Source: Mesobacillus persicus
GTDB lineage: Bacteria; Bacillota; Bacilli; Bacillales; Cytobacillaceae
Assembly (NCBI RefSeq): GCF_900109925.1
Contig: NZ_FOBW01000010.1
Span: 131,710 to 195,709, forward strand
Direction of reading: 5' to 3'
Length of the DNA: 64,000 nucleotides
The position numbers and the translations under genes are program-made. This document shows positions 26,994 to 36,608 of this stretch, one piece after another. How positions within the stretch are numbered: position 1 is the first letter of the stretch; every line of letters starts with the position of its first letter. The notes beneath the pieces were generated by a model. It was not told the DNA's origin, did no database searches, and worked only from the letters and a program-made list of their open reading frames with translations.

Positions 26994-27788
26994 ATGAATA
27001 ACCATGAGATTGACTACGAAGTAATTGGCGATGACATGCAGTTTGTTCAAGTAGAACTTGACCCAGGTGAAACGGTAATTGCCGAAGCCGGAAGCTTAAT
27101 GATGATGGATGATGGAATAACAATGGAAACTGTATTTGGAGACGGCTCCAACCAAGGTGGTGGGATAATGGGCAAACTGCTAGGTGCAGGTAAACGCGTG
27201 CTAACGGGTGAAAGTCTATTTATGACGACCTTCACTAATGATCAGAATGGGAAAAAACGTGTTTCTTTTGCCTCCCCTTATCCTGGTAAAATTGTCCCAT
27301 TAGACTTAAGTGAGCTCGGTGGAAAGATTATCTGTCAAAAGGATGCCTTTTTAGCTGCTGCCAAAGGAGTCTCAGTTGGGATTGAATTTCAACGTAAGTT
27401 GGGGGCAGGTTTCTTCGGCGGCGAAGGTTTTATCATGCAAAAGCTCGAAGGCGATGGCATGGCCTTTGTTCACGCAGGGGGAACACTTTATAAGAGGACA
27501 CTGGAACCCGGCGAAGTGCTTCGAATCGATACTGGTTGTCTCGTTGCGATGACAAGCGATGTCGATTACGATATTGAAATGGTTCGTGGTGTGAAAACGG
27601 CCCTATTTGGTGGGGAAGGATTATTCTTTGCAACACTTCGTGGACCAGGGAGCATATGGGTTCAGTCGTTGCCATTCAGTCGACTTGCGAGCCGAGTGTT
27701 CGCTGCTGCTCCACAAACTGGTGGCTCTTCTAAAGGAGAAGGCGGAATTGGTGGGCTGTTTGACCTTTTTGGCGGAGATCGAAACTAG
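26994..27788 (+). CDS. AIM24/TIGR00266 family protein
   Basis: 264 residues of the DUF124/AIM24 beta-helix family. Hallmarks: [34 protein letters not shown]-like [24 protein letters not shown], and a Gly-rich tail ([12 protein letters not shown]). Biochemical role unknown in bacteria; the mitochondrial relative supports inner-membrane complexes. GATGAG spacing before the ATG is weak but the family start matches. Confidence 0.85.
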   Translation: MNNHEIDYEVIGDDMQFVQVELDPGETVIAEAGSLMMMDDGITMETVFGDGSNQGGGIMGKLLGAGKRVLTGESLFMTTFTNDQNGKKRVSFASPYPGKIVPLDLSELGGKIICQKDAFLAAAKGVSVGIEFQRKLGAGFFGGEGFIMQKLEGDGMAFVHAGGTLYKRTLEPGEVLRIDTGCLVAMTSDVDYDIEMVRGVKTALFGGEGLFFATLRGPGSIWVQSLPFSRLASRVFAAAPQTGGSSKGEGGIGGLFDLFGGDRN

Positions 27789-27920
27789 TTTATTTTTAAA
27801 AAACAACCTCCTAATATTAAGGGGTTCTGTTTTGAAGTACAAAATATGAATCAATATTGCTTTACGTATAGTAATTCGCACCATAACTAAAAAGCAACTT
27901 GAGGAGAAAATCGGAAAAGA

Positions 27921-27959
27921 AAAATGCTTCGAGAAATATATGCTTCAAGCATTTTTTTT
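27921..27959 (+). terminator. hairpin with T run downstream of the AIM24 gene
   Basis: AAATGCTT / AAGCATTT stem followed by eight Ts; 130 bases past the stop. Confidence 0.65.
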
Positions 27960-27990
27960 CCCACTGATTAGCGATCTCCAAATCTACAGT

Positions 27991-28212
27991 ATTGCCAGCA
28001 AAACAGCTACTAAAATAAGGGGAGAAATTCCTCTTATTAAGGACATAGCACGAAAAATAGAGTAAATAGAGGGAAAGATTCCCCCTATTTACTCGAAAAA
28101 CATGAAAATGGACCATATTGCTTTGCCTTAACGGGAAAAACTCCCCTTATATCCCCCGACCGAGTCCTAATTTACAGAATAACGGGAAAAAGTACCGTTA
28201 TTTAAACAATCG
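27991..28212 (+). repeat. four-hairpin dispersed element, copy 2
   Basis: Hairpins at 28014-28038, 28062-28092, 28128-28150 and 28178-28203, collinear with copy 1 at 2387-2612. The last hairpin differs in sequence but pairs perfectly (AATAACGG / CCGTTATT), while the fourth stem of copy 1 is imperfect; so pairing is kept while sequence drifts. Confidence 0.85.
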
Positions 28213-28247
28213 AAGATTACACAATTAAAGATATGTCAACAAAAAAG

Positions 28248-28296
28248 AAGTAGCCAATCCAGGTGAATAGGACTGCTAATTGGTTGCTAATTTAGT
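28248..28296 (-). terminator. probable terminator after the ABC ATPase gene
   Basis: On the minus strand AG-CAACCAAT pairs with ATTGG-CTACT and TTCTTTTTTG follows. The loop is long, so this is moderate evidence. Confidence 0.5.
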
Positions 28297-28359
28297 TTTT
28301 GTTTTCGAAATCCAACCCGTTATCCTAAAACTGTAAAGCTAAAGTTTAGCAGGTTGGTT

Positions 28360-29178
28360 TTATTTTTTCTCAGCAAAAGTTTTTATCCGAATCCATGGCC
28401 GTCTATTCTCCCATTCTAGTGAGATTGGCACACGGAAGGTTTGTTCCAACAACGTTTCAGTAAGAGTGGATGATTTATCTCCTTCGGCTACTACCTCTCC
28501 AGACCTAATTAATAGTGCATGGGAAATAGAAGGCACAATTTCTTCAATATGATGAGTGACATACAATAATGTTGGACCACCAGGGGTGGCAATCATCTCT
28601 TCAACTGTTGAAAGGAGTTCTTCCTTTGAATAAATATCAAGACCATTACACGGTTCGTCTAAGATTAATAACTTTGGAGATGAGATCAAGGCCCTAGCAA
28701 TCATGACCTTTCTTCTTTCACCTTGGGATAAAGAAGTAATTAGTTGATTAGCTAAGTGTTTAATCCGAAAGCGTTCTAATAATTCGATTGCCTTGTCCAC
28801 GTCCTGCTTTGTAATTTCTTCATAGAGTCCGATGGAAGCAAACTTTCCACTGATCACAACCTCAAGCGCTGTATCACTAGGTCGGGTATGAAACTGGTCA
28901 TCCAATGATGAACTTACCCATCCAATCGATTTTCTCAATTCTGGTATGTTGGTTTTTCCAAACAGATTCCCCAACACTGTCACTTCCCCGTTATTTGGCC
29001 ATTGATATCCGGTAATCATTTTTAAGATCGATGTTTTCCCAGAACCATTTAGTCCTAATAATGCCCAATGCTCCCCACTACTCACATTCCAGGAAACATT
29101 CTTTAATATGTCTTTCCCATTTCTATGCCATTTGATGTTTTGTAGAGATATTACATCTCCTCTAACTGGCTTACCCAT
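28360..29178 (-). CDS. ABC transporter ATP-binding protein, YlmA-like
   Basis: 272-residue ABC ATPase. Walker A LNGSGKTS, Q-loop region GWVSSSLD, signature LSQGERRKV, Walker B LLILDEPCNGLD and switch His in VTHHIEE. No permease gene adjoins; B. subtilis YlmA is a similar lone ATPase. Substrate and partner unknown. Confidence 0.85.
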   Translation of the reverse strand: MGKPVRGDVISLQNIKWHRNGKDILKNVSWNVSSGEHWALLGLNGSGKTSILKMITGYQWPNNGEVTVLGNLFGKTNIPELRKSIGWVSSSLDDQFHTRPSDTALEVVISGKFASIGLYEEITKQDVDKAIELLERFRIKHLANQLITSLSQGERRKVMIARALISSPKLLILDEPCNGLDIYSKEELLSTVEEMIATPGGPTLLYVTHHIEEIVPSISHALLIRSGEVVAEGDKSSTLTETLLEQTFRVPISLEWENRRPWIRIKTFAEKK

Positions 29179-29248
29179 TTGTATCCCCCCAACGAGTCTA
29201 GTAAATAGTATGTATATTCAGTATATTCTAACTGAACGCGAAAGAAAA

Positions 29249-29305
29249 TAAAAAAGATGGTGGGTTGCGCTAGAAATGAATTAATCACACTAACAACCAC
29301 CATCC
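29249..29305 (-). terminator. terminator after the gamma carbonic anhydrase gene
   Basis: GATGGTGGTTG / CAACCCACCATC stem on the minus strand, followed by TTTTTTATTTTC. Confidence 0.75.
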
Positions 29306-29354
29306 CTATTAACCACTCTTTATGCAAGTCCCACTATATTTAATAGAAACAAAG

Positions 29355-29882
29355 CTATTCTTTCGAAACAATCCCATTATCTCTGAACCGCTTCCCGTTT
29401 CTTTGATAGTGGCTAGCCCCTTCTAAGATTCTTTGCTTTAGCCCCTCATTAATTGGCTTTAATGGTTTTGCTGGTACACCTGCTGCCAACATGCCTTCTT
29501 CGATGATCTTATTTTCACCTACAACAGCACCTGCAGCTACAACGGCTCCCTTTTTTATGTGAGCCCCATTCAAGATTACTGCCCCCATCCCAATCAAAGC
29601 CCCATCTTCAATGGTACACCCATGGATGATGCAGTTGTGACCGATTGTAACATTCTTCCCAATTCGAACAGGATACCCTTCATCAACATGAATGGTCGTC
29701 CCCTCTTGGACATTGCTGCCGCTTTCAATCTTAATTGAATCATTCTCCGCTCGTAGGACGGCATTAAACCAGATTGAAACATCATTCTCTAATGTGACAT
29801 CCCCAATAATATGGGTACCCGGGGCGATATAAACTGATTCATGTACATTTGGTTTCATTCCATCCAACTCGTATAACAACAT
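29355..29882 (-). CDS. gamma carbonic anhydrase family protein
   Basis: 175-residue left-handed beta-helix (hexapeptide) protein. It has the family's NAVLRAENDSIKIESGSNVQEGTTIH, then IGHNCIIHGC with the three zinc-type histidines (H in TIH, GH, IH). Resembles B. subtilis YtoA. Catalytic activity is not certain: many bacterial members are inactive. It lies 25 bases downstream of tctA on the same strand and may be read with it. Confidence 0.88.
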   Translation of the reverse strand: MLLYELDGMKPNVHESVYIAPGTHIIGDVTLENDVSIWFNAVLRAENDSIKIESGSNVQEGTTIHVDEGYPVRIGKNVTIGHNCIIHGCTIEDGALIGMGAVILNGAHIKKGAVVAAGAVVGENKIIEEGMLAAGVPAKPLKPINEGLKQRILEGASHYQRNGKRFRDNGIVSKE

Positions 29883-29907
29883 AACCCACTCCCACTTTAA
29901 ACAGAAT

Positions 29908-31416
29908 TTAAGATGCGATATTTTTTTCGCCCCTCAATTTTGCTCTTCTTTTATTTATCCAGCCCTTAATTAACGGGTAAAGAATACTAACTAGCGCAAG
30001 TAACAGTAAAACTAAGCTAATTGGACGGGTAAAGAAAACAGTGAAGTCATTATTCGCCATTTGCATCGCTCTTCTGAATTGGTCCTCGGCAATGGGTCCC
30101 AGCACGACTCCTAATACAATTGGAGCAAGTGGAAACTTAGCATTCTCAAGGAAATAACCAACTAAACCGAACAATAACATCACGCCGACATCAAAAATAG
30201 AGTTTCTCACCGCAAAGGTACCGATGATACAGAAAAGCACAATCAACGGACCAATAATCGAGTATGGTACTCTAAGAATCTGTGAGAATACTGATATAAA
30301 TGGCTTGGCAATAATTAGAATAAATAGATTCGCAACAAGAAGCCCAATTAAAATCGTATAAACCAAAGGAGCCTGCGTTGTAAACATTAATGGCCCTGGT
30401 TGAATCCCATGAAGGATAAACGCCCCTAGTAAGATGGCCGTCGTAGCACTACCAGGAATACCCAATGAAAGCAATGGAACCATTGCGCCCATCGCAGCAG
30501 CATTATTAGCGGATTCAGGTGCGGCTACTCCTTCTGGAACACCGGTTCCGAATTCTTCCGGTTTTTTTGACCATCGAGCGGCTTCACTATAACTTAGCAT
30601 CGCTGCTGTCGTCGCTCCAATTCCGGGCAATATACCGATAAAAACCCCCATAAGCGATGAACGGCCAATTACACCCGAGATTCGCTTCATAAGATTTAAG
30701 CTCGGGAGTTCGGTTCTAACTTTTTGCTTCCCTGTTTTCCGAGGTCTTTTCTGCACTTGTCGCAGCACTTCAGATATAGCGAACAACCCGATTAAGACAG
30801 GGATAAAATCAATTCCAGACATCAATTGGCCCGAACCAAAAGTAAAACGGGGTGTACCAGTCATGGTATCAAGCCCAATCGTAGCAATAAACAAACCAAA
30901 AGAAACACCGATAAAGCCTTTCACAAGATTTCCAGCGCTCAAGGAGGCCACTACTGTCAAACCCATCACTGCCAGAGCGAAGTACTCTGGAGCAGAAAAA
31001 CTTAAGGCAAATGTCGCCAAGAGTGGAGTTAAGAAGATTAGGATAATGGTCCCAATGACTCCTCCCGTCGCCGAACTAAAAATGGAAACACCTAGGGCTT
31101 TTCCACCTTCCCCTTTTTGAGCCATTGGATATCCATCAAAAACAGTTGCTACTGCCTCTGGTGTACCCGGAGTCCGGAATAAAATCGCACTAATGGACCC
31201 AGAAAATACCGATGTGGCATAAATCGATGTTAATAATAGGAAAGCGGCAGTTGGATCCATTGCATAGCTGACCGGGAGAAGGATAATGACTAACATTGTG
31301 CCACTAATTCCCGGAATCCCACCACCGATAAACCCTAGGAGAATACCAGCGATTAAAATTAGAAGATTAATTGGATCGATTAAATTTCCTAATCCCCCTA
31401 ATAGGCCTTCAATCAT
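29908..31416 (-). CDS. tctA: tripartite tricarboxylate transporter large permease TctA
   Basis: About 12-helix membrane subunit of a TTT transporter, 502 residues. GGGIPGISGTM and the repeated GILPGIGATTAAMLSYSEA / GVPEGVAAPESANNAAAMG segments are the hallmark of TctA. ATG at 31416 chosen for AGGTGAG upstream. Last of tctC-tctB-tctA. The substrates of this family are citrate, tartrate, other di- and tricarboxylates and some sulfonates such as sulfolactate. Confidence 0.93.
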   Translation of the reverse strand: MIEGLLGGLGNLIDPINLLILIAGILLGFIGGGIPGISGTMLVIILLPVSYAMDPTAAFLLLTSIYATSVFSGSISAILFRTPGTPEAVATVFDGYPMAQKGEGGKALGVSIFSSATGGVIGTIILIFLTPLLATFALSFSAPEYFALAVMGLTVVASLSAGNLVKGFIGVSFGLFIATIGLDTMTGTPRFTFGSGQLMSGIDFIPVLIGLFAISEVLRQVQKRPRKTGKQKVRTELPSLNLMKRISGVIGRSSLMGVFIGILPGIGATTAAMLSYSEAARWSKKPEEFGTGVPEGVAAPESANNAAAMGAMVPLLSLGIPGSATTAILLGAFILHGIQPGPLMFTTQAPLVYTILIGLLVANLFILIIAKPFISVFSQILRVPYSIIGPLIVLFCIIGTFAVRNSIFDVGVMLLFGLVGYFLENAKFPLAPIVLGVVLGPIAEDQFRRAMQMANNDFTVFFTRPISLVLLLLALVSILYPLIKGWINKRRAKLRGEKNIAS

Positions 31417-31452
31417 TGAGCTCACCTCTTTTATAGTAAGTTGTGATGTAGA

Positions 31453-31959
31453 TTAATAGAATAGTAAACTGAAGGTACTAAAAATTCCAACTCCCCTAGG
31501 AAAGGGTGTGTTTAATAGAATCGGAAATAGAATGACAGCACCTGCTGTAGCTAAGAATCCAGTTAACAAGCCACGTGTCCATTTACCTATTCCGAAAATT
31601 AAGGACAACGCAAAGATAAAGAGTATGGTGGCAATGATAAACCCTATATACTCGAGAAAAAGCGTGTAAACAACGAGTGTCCCAAATAAATAGAAAAACC
31701 TTTTTGGATAGACTAATTCATCCTCATCATTCGCTAAATCTTCGGCCTGTTCATTGGCTGTTTTCACCTGAGTTTCCTTAACACGAAAGGTTTTTATCAA
31801 TAACACGATGGACAGAACTAACATGATTGTCATCAACGCCCCTGGCCATGAACCTGGTGCGATTAAGTCTCCTGATCGGTTTTCGATTTGAAATGACATC
31901 ACGAGGAAAAAGGTTGAAAAAGCAATCATAAAAATGGAAATAGTCCGTTCAAGTAACAT
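31453..31959 (-). CDS. tctB: tripartite tricarboxylate transporter small permease TctB
   Basis: 168-residue, four-helix small membrane subunit. Starts MLLERTISIFMIAF with AGGGGG six bases upstream (the longer frame lacks a site). The helices pair as usual: two, an acidic loop, two more. Between tctC and tctA. Confidence 0.88.
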   Translation of the reverse strand: MLLERTISIFMIAFSTFFLVMSFQIENRSGDLIAPGSWPGALMTIMLVLSIVLLIKTFRVKETQVKTANEQAEDLANDEDELVYPKRFFYLFGTLVVYTLFLEYIGFIIATILFIFALSLIFGIGKWTRGLLTGFLATAGAVILFPILLNTPFPRGVGIFSTFSLLFY

Positions 31960-32032
31960 GTCTTTCCCCCTAATCGTTACAGCCATAATTTAATATAGAA
32001 AGGCAGGTTCACCTGCCTTCCCATGAAATAAC

Positions 32033-33025
32033 TTAGTTTCCTGCTAGAATCTCTTTATACGTTTCAACTAGTTTTTCTAATTCAGCATCATATTCCTCTG
32101 TAGGAAGCCAGCCTTCACGAAGGTGTAAATAACTTGCTTTTTCATATTCCTTATAATCCGGACGATCCTTTGCTTCTTCCAATGCTTTCGCTAAAACTTC
32201 AACAATCTCATCTGGGGTATCTTTATGAACCATAAATCCTCGGCCCTGACCGTCCGTTACATCAATTCCTAAATCAGTTGAGATTGGAACATCTTCAAAC
32301 CCTTCCATTTTCTTGTCTGTAAAGGCTATCAACATTTTAATGGAACCATCCTCAAGTTGAGCAACTGATGGCCCTGGCTCTTCAGCAATTACATCAATAT
32401 GGCCTCCAAGCAATGCTGCCGTCATTTCCCCAGATCCATCAAAGGAAACATAGTTGAAGTCTGTTCCTGTTGCTTTTTCGAATTGTGCTAAAACTAGCTC
32501 ATCAAACCCTTTTGCTCCGGTACCACCGACAGTAATTTCACCTGGTTTTTCTTTTGCTTGGGCAATCAGATCATCAATATCTTTAAACTTCCCATCACTT
32601 TTTACTTGTAATGTCATTGTATCTTTCTGTACACGTCCAATTGACTTAAACACACTCATGTCATTTGGTTCAGATCCAGACGCAATATTAACAGGATGAT
32701 TCGATGTCATTGACCAAATGGTATAACCGTCAGCTGGCTTCCTCGCCACATAATCAGCTGATGGAATTCCTGCTGCGCCTGGCATATTGATAACGTTAAT
32801 ATTTACACCTAGAATTTCTTGTAGCTCCTTTGTAACCGCACGGGCGAAATTGTCACTACCGCCACCAGCTCCAAAGCCAACGACAACTTCAATTTGTCTT
32901 TCTGGGTAAGTACTACCGCCTTCATCACCTTCATTTGAGGTACCAGCTTCATTTGAATTACAAGCCTGCAAGATCATCCCGATTGTTAGTAAAATAATGA
33001 GAAATGAAAACTTTTTAACTTTCAT
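32033..33025 (-). CDS. tctC: tripartite tricarboxylate transporter binding lipoprotein TctC
   Basis: Extracytoplasmic solute receptor, 330 residues, with a lipobox LQAC (Cys22) after a hydrophobic signal. YPERQIEVVVGFGAGGGSDNFAR and INMPGAAGIPSADYVA are the carboxylate-binding loops of the Bug/TctC family. First gene of the transporter operon, directly behind a sigma-54 promoter at 33187-33205. Confidence 0.93.
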   Translation of the reverse strand: MKVKKFSFLIILLTIGMILQACNSNEAGTSNEGDEGGSTYPERQIEVVVGFGAGGGSDNFARAVTKELQEILGVNINVINMPGAAGIPSADYVARKPADGYTIWSMTSNHPVNIASGSEPNDMSVFKSIGRVQKDTMTLQVKSDGKFKDIDDLIAQAKEKPGEITVGGTGAKGFDELVLAQFEKATGTDFNYVSFDGSGEMTAALLGGHIDVIAEEPGPSVAQLEDGSIKMLIAFTDKKMEGFEDVPISTDLGIDVTDGQGRGFMVHKDTPDEIVEVLAKALEEAKDRPDYKEYEKASYLHLREGWLPTEEYDAELEKLVETYKEILAGN

Positions 33026-33186
33026 ATTAACCCCCCGTTTTTTTCAATCTTTTCGTCTTTCCTACTAATCTGGCAGAAAATCTGTCACTCTGGAAAGCGT
33101 TGTCATTCTTCACCAATGGACTAGCAACATTCACCCCCAAGAACTATCTTCTTTTTCTAATTTTATTAATATTCTAAATTTTATAT

Positions 33187-33205
33187 ATGCAATTATCGTG
33201 CCAAC
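33187..33205 (-). promoter_or_regulatory. sigma-54 promoter of tctCBA
   Basis: On the minus strand TTGGCACGATAATTGCAT: -24 TGGCACG, four bases, -12 TTGCA, a full consensus match. It lies 162 bases before tctC and shares 17 of 18 bases with the one at 43809-43826. Confidence 0.85.
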
Positions 33206-33218
33206 CTTGGAAACCTTG

Positions 33219-33295
33219 GTTTCTAGTGAAACTACAACGATTCCAACTTATAAATGTTCCATTTCGAATCACTCTTAACGATAAGCTTGTTTCAA
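33219..33295. promoter_or_regulatory. candidate activator sites upstream of tctC
   Basis: GTTTC-N4-GAAAC palindrome at 33219-33232 and TTGTTTCAA at 33287-33295. TTGTTTCA/TGAAACAA half-sites also lie above the other sigma-54 promoter. They sit 14-90 bases above the -24 box, where an enhancer-binding protein such as the PrpR-type regulator could act. Confidence 0.45.
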
Positions 33296-33317
33296 TCAGG
33301 AACAATTTGTGAGACTT

Positions 33318-34112
33318 CTATGAAAATTTGAAATTTGGTTTCCGCTTTTCTAAAAATGCAGTGACACCTTCACGGTAGTCCTCTGAAACAAACGATTCAA
33401 TAACAAGATTAGAAGTTTCATTCGAGTCCGTTACATCTCCGTGAAGAACACGATTAATAATTGTTTTCGATCCCCTGACAGACATTTGTGCATTTTGGCA
33501 AATCAGCCGCGCGAAATCATATGTTTGCTTTTCTAATTCGGTACTATCAATGATTTTGTTTATTAATCCCATTTGTAGAGCTTCGCCCGCCTCAATAATT
33601 CTTCCAGTAAACAAAATATCCTTTGCATTAGCAGGACCGACTAAATCAACTAGGTTTTTCGTCCCTGGTGTATTGTAAATCAAACCTAGTTTGGCCGGAG
33701 TAATTCCGAAACGGCCCGTTTCATCGGAAAAACGGAAATCACATGCCACAGCAATTTCACAGCCACCTCCGACGCAAAACCCAGAAATCATTGCAATACT
33801 TGGCTTTGGACTTTTAGCAACCTTTTCTTCTAGTACCATCGTCGCATCATTGTATTTCTCTGCACCCTCTGCTGTATAGCGCATCGTTTTAAATTCTCCA
33901 ATATCAGCCCCAGCTGAAAAAGCCTTTTCAGTCGTACTTCTGAATACAATCACCTTAACTTCACGATTTGCATTACACTCATCCACCAAGTGGGCTAAAT
34001 CAAGCCACATGTCATAAGTGAGGGCATTTCTTTTCTCAGGTCGATTAATGTAAATTGTTCCTACCCCATTTTCCACTTGCAAATACACTTTTTTCTGATC
34101 GGTTGTACTCAA
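33318..34112 (-). CDS. enoyl-CoA hydratase/isomerase family protein
   Basis: 264-residue crotonase-fold enzyme. The oxyanion-hole segments are AFSAGADIGEF and GFCVGGGCEIAVACDF. In crotonases a Glu pair does hydration; here one Glu (CEIAV) is visible and the second position is not the canonical one, so hydratase, isomerase or lyase activity is open. TTG at 34112 chosen (AAGGAGG eight bases upstream). Paired with the CoA-transferase, 13 bases upstream, so it likely acts on the CoA ester made by that enzyme. Confidence 0.85.
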   Translation of the reverse strand: MSTTDQKKVYLQVENGVGTIYINRPEKRNALTYDMWLDLAHLVDECNANREVKVIVFRSTTEKAFSAGADIGEFKTMRYTAEGAEKYNDATMVLEEKVAKSPKPSIAMISGFCVGGGCEIAVACDFRFSDETGRFGITPAKLGLIYNTPGTKNLVDLVGPANAKDILFTGRIIEAGEALQMGLINKIIDSTELEKQTYDFARLICQNAQMSVRGSKTIINRVLHGDVTDSNETSNLVIESFVSEDYREGVTAFLEKRKPNFKFS

Positions 34113-34125
34113 TGTTTTAGCCTCC

Positions 34126-35340
34126 TTATTGATTTGAGACACTTTGGGGATATTGCTTGATGACCCCTCTGTCTATTAATTTTTGAATTCTTTCACTCTC
34201 ATACCCTAGCTCTTGAAGGACTGTTTCACTGTGCTGCCCTAAGAGCGGTGCCGGAGTTTTAATTTCTGCTGGTGTATCAGAGAATTTTGTCGGAGAACCA
34301 ATAACCTTCATCTTCCCAATCACAGGGTGCTCCAACTCTTTGACCATATCTCGAGCTAGGTAATGTTCATTATTCATTGCTTCGCCAAAGTTATTTATCG
34401 GCCCAGCTGGCACACCAGCCTGCTCACACTTTTCAATCCAATAAAAAGCTTCCTGTTGTTTCGTGATTTCTTCTATTTCTTGCTCAAGTTCAGCTACATG
34501 CTGATGACGAAGTGAATTCGTAGAGTATCGATTGTCTGTAATCCATTCAGGTTTTCCAATCACTTGAGTACAAAACTTTTCCCAAGTTCGTTGGTTAGCA
34601 CAACCAATCATCATATAGGCATCTTTTGCTTTTATTGCCTGATAGGGTGCGGACACACGGTGTCTATGACCCGTTGCCTCAGGGATTGTTTGATTAGCAA
34701 AGTAAGCTGCCGCTTCCCATGTGAACCATGGCAACCCACTCTCTGCTAGTGATACATCAAGCATCTGCCCATTTCCTGTCTTTAATTTATGAATATAGGC
34801 AGCTAAGATCGAATAAACCGCTGTAATTCCAGCACCAATATCATAAACAGCAATACCGGATTTTAGTGGCCGCCCTCCAGGCTCGCCTGTCATGCTCATC
34901 AATCCCGTCATTCCTTGGGCAACTAAATCGAATCCTCCTTTGTGAGAGTAAGGTCCCGTTTGGCCATAGCCTGAAATGGAACAATAGATGATTCCATCGT
35001 TTAGTTTTTTTACTGTTTCGTAATCAATACCCAATGATTTTGTAACTCCAGGACGAAAGTTTTCAACAAACACATCCGCTCCTTTAATCAATTCATTAAA
35101 GATTTCTTTTCCTTCTTCTGACTTTAAGTCGATGGCAATACTCTTTTTGTTACGATTAATTTGGTAAAAGCAAGTCGACTCTCCGTTGACAAAGGGACCC
35201 ATTTGCCTGGAATCATCTCCGCCTTGAATCTTTTCAATTTTTGTAACGTCAGCACCTAGATCAGCAAGGACCATCGTACAATACGGACCAGCCATGATCT
35301 GTGAAGCATCAAGAATTTTTGCTCCCTTTAGAGGACCCAT
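34126..35340 (-). CDS. CaiB/BaiF type III CoA-transferase
   Basis: 404-residue family III CoA-transferase. MGPLKGAKILDASQIMAGPYC and LGADVTKIE are the N-terminal hallmarks; the catalytic aspartate is probably in AVYDIGAGI. AGGAGG precedes the ATG. It should activate a carboxylate by moving CoA from a donor such as succinyl-CoA or acetyl-CoA. The nearby transporter and hydratase suggest a small imported acid, but its identity cannot be read. A GntR-type operator at 35432-35446 lies upstream. Confidence 0.9.
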   Translation of the reverse strand: MGPLKGAKILDASQIMAGPYCTMVLADLGADVTKIEKIQGGDDSRQMGPFVNGESTCFYQINRNKKSIAIDLKSEEGKEIFNELIKGADVFVENFRPGVTKSLGIDYETVKKLNDGIIYCSISGYGQTGPYSHKGGFDLVAQGMTGLMSMTGEPGGRPLKSGIAVYDIGAGITAVYSILAAYIHKLKTGNGQMLDVSLAESGLPWFTWEAAAYFANQTIPEATGHRHRVSAPYQAIKAKDAYMMIGCANQRTWEKFCTQVIGKPEWITDNRYSTNSLRHQHVAELEQEIEEITKQQEAFYWIEKCEQAGVPAGPINNFGEAMNNEHYLARDMVKELEHPVIGKMKVIGSPTKFSDTPAEIKTPAPLLGQHSETVLQELGYESERIQKLIDRGVIKQYPQSVSNQ

Positions 35341-35431
35341 TAAGAAAACCTCCTATAATTTTGAAAGATGAACCTTCCACGTAACTATTTTCTGGGGTTT
35401 TTCCCCGTTTCTATTTTTTCACCTATATATA

Positions 35432-35446
35432 TGTATACTGTATACA
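35432..35446. promoter_or_regulatory. palindromic operator upstream of the CoA-transferase
   Basis: TGTATAC-T-GTATACA, a perfect palindrome. The same 7+1+7 site with an A in the centre occurs above the GntR gene at 36420-36434, and the flanking TATATATA is also shared. Confidence 0.7.
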
Positions 35447-35590
35447 GAATACAATATCAATTTTAACGAGATGGATTTTAAAAGTCAATATAATTATCTA
35501 AAAATTTTATATATTTAATCAATTGCGAGAGGCCAGCATTTTTGGAGGTAACTGTGGAATCAAATGGAACGCGAAGCACATATAACGGAA

Positions 35591-35642
35591 CAAAAAAAGA
35601 CTGTAGCTAAGCTCGATTATTTATCGAGTTTGTCTACAGTCT
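35591..35642 (-). terminator. terminator after the GntR gene
   Basis: GACTGTAG...CTACAGTC with an inner CTCGAT / ATCGAG stem; on the minus strand followed by seven Ts. Confidence 0.85.
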
Positions 35643-35672
35643 CAAGCATTTCAGAGGAAATGACTTTTTTGT

Positions 35673-36320
35673 TTATAAATCTTCTAATCCTCTTTTTTGA
35701 TCATTTAACATATGGGTTTCAATGCACTGAATGGATTTCTCAACATCCCTAGTTTTAACTGCTTCAAAAATGCTTCTATGCTCATGATAGATATCCATAT
35801 TATTTTTCGCTTTTTTGTTAATGTTTGCACGATAAATCAGAAGTAACGAACGCACATAATTCAATAGTTGAATCATTCTAACGTTAGGACAATAATTCAT
35901 TAAACATTCATGAAATTGTGTATTAGCCTCTAATATTTTATAAGGATCTTCCTCTTGAATCGCCTTCTCTGATTCTAATAGAATGGATTCAATTTTAGGA
36001 AAGTCTTCCTCTGGAATTAAACCTACAATTGATTTAATTACTTCTTTTTCTAAGACTATACGGGTTTGGTAAAGATCTAAAAAGTCATGTTTATTAATTT
36101 CTACAATCTTCATTGTTGTATGGTCCTGAATTATCAAACCTTCAGATTGGAGTTGCCTTAATGCTTCTCTGAGTGGTGTTCTACTAATCTCATATTGTTC
36201 AGCTAGTTTAGACATGATTACTTTCTCACCTGGTTGGAGCTTACCTGTCACAATCAGTCTTTTTAACTCCTTGTAGGCTTGCTGATATAGAGGTTCTGGA
36301 AAGGTTAAAGCCAACTTCAT
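35673..36320 (-). CDS. GntR family regulator, FadR/FCD type
   Basis: 215 residues. N-terminal winged helix LKRLIVTGKLQPGEKV...YEISRTPLREALRQLQSEGLI, the GntR hallmark, followed by an all-helical FCD ligand domain with the metal-binding pattern (D in LYQTRIVLEKE, H in HECLM, H in YHEHRSIFEA, H in IETHM). It probably represses itself and the CoA-transferase/hydratase genes through the shared palindrome at 36420-36434 and 35432-35446; the ligand is likely a carboxylate. Confidence 0.9.
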   Translation of the reverse strand: MKLALTFPEPLYQQAYKELKRLIVTGKLQPGEKVIMSKLAEQYEISRTPLREALRQLQSEGLIIQDHTTMKIVEINKHDFLDLYQTRIVLEKEVIKSIVGLIPEEDFPKIESILLESEKAIQEEDPYKILEANTQFHECLMNYCPNVRMIQLLNYVRSLLLIYRANINKKAKNNMDIYHEHRSIFEAVKTRDVEKSIQCIETHMLNDQKRGLEDL

Positions 36321-36419
36321 CCCTCGCTTTCTTTTGAAGAAGGGCTTTGATAAAGAGGTATGTTGATATCCGACTCCAATTTGTCTTTTACCAAAGCACT
36401 TGAATAAGTTATATATATA

Positions 36420-36434
36420 TGTATACAGTATACA
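36420..36434. promoter_or_regulatory. palindromic operator upstream of the GntR gene
   Basis: TGTATAC-A-GTATACA, perfect palindrome, about 100 bases before the GntR start; twin of the site at 35432-35446. Confidence 0.7.
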
Positions 36435-36608
36435 ATAAATATAATCCCCTTTGTAGCAGTTGTCAAACCACAGTTAGCGCCTCCTTTGTGCCCCTTTCAC
36501 AAATTACGACCCGGATAATAGGTTTAAACATAACTATTATATTGAACCTTAAGATTAGGGTGTTTAGTAACCAGTGTAAGTAATATTCACATACCAACAG
36601 GGGTATTT

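Noticed and set aside
35564-35752. Plus-strand open frame with a GGAGG-like site
   Set aside because: It runs through the GntR terminator hairpin and into the antisense of the GntR gene.
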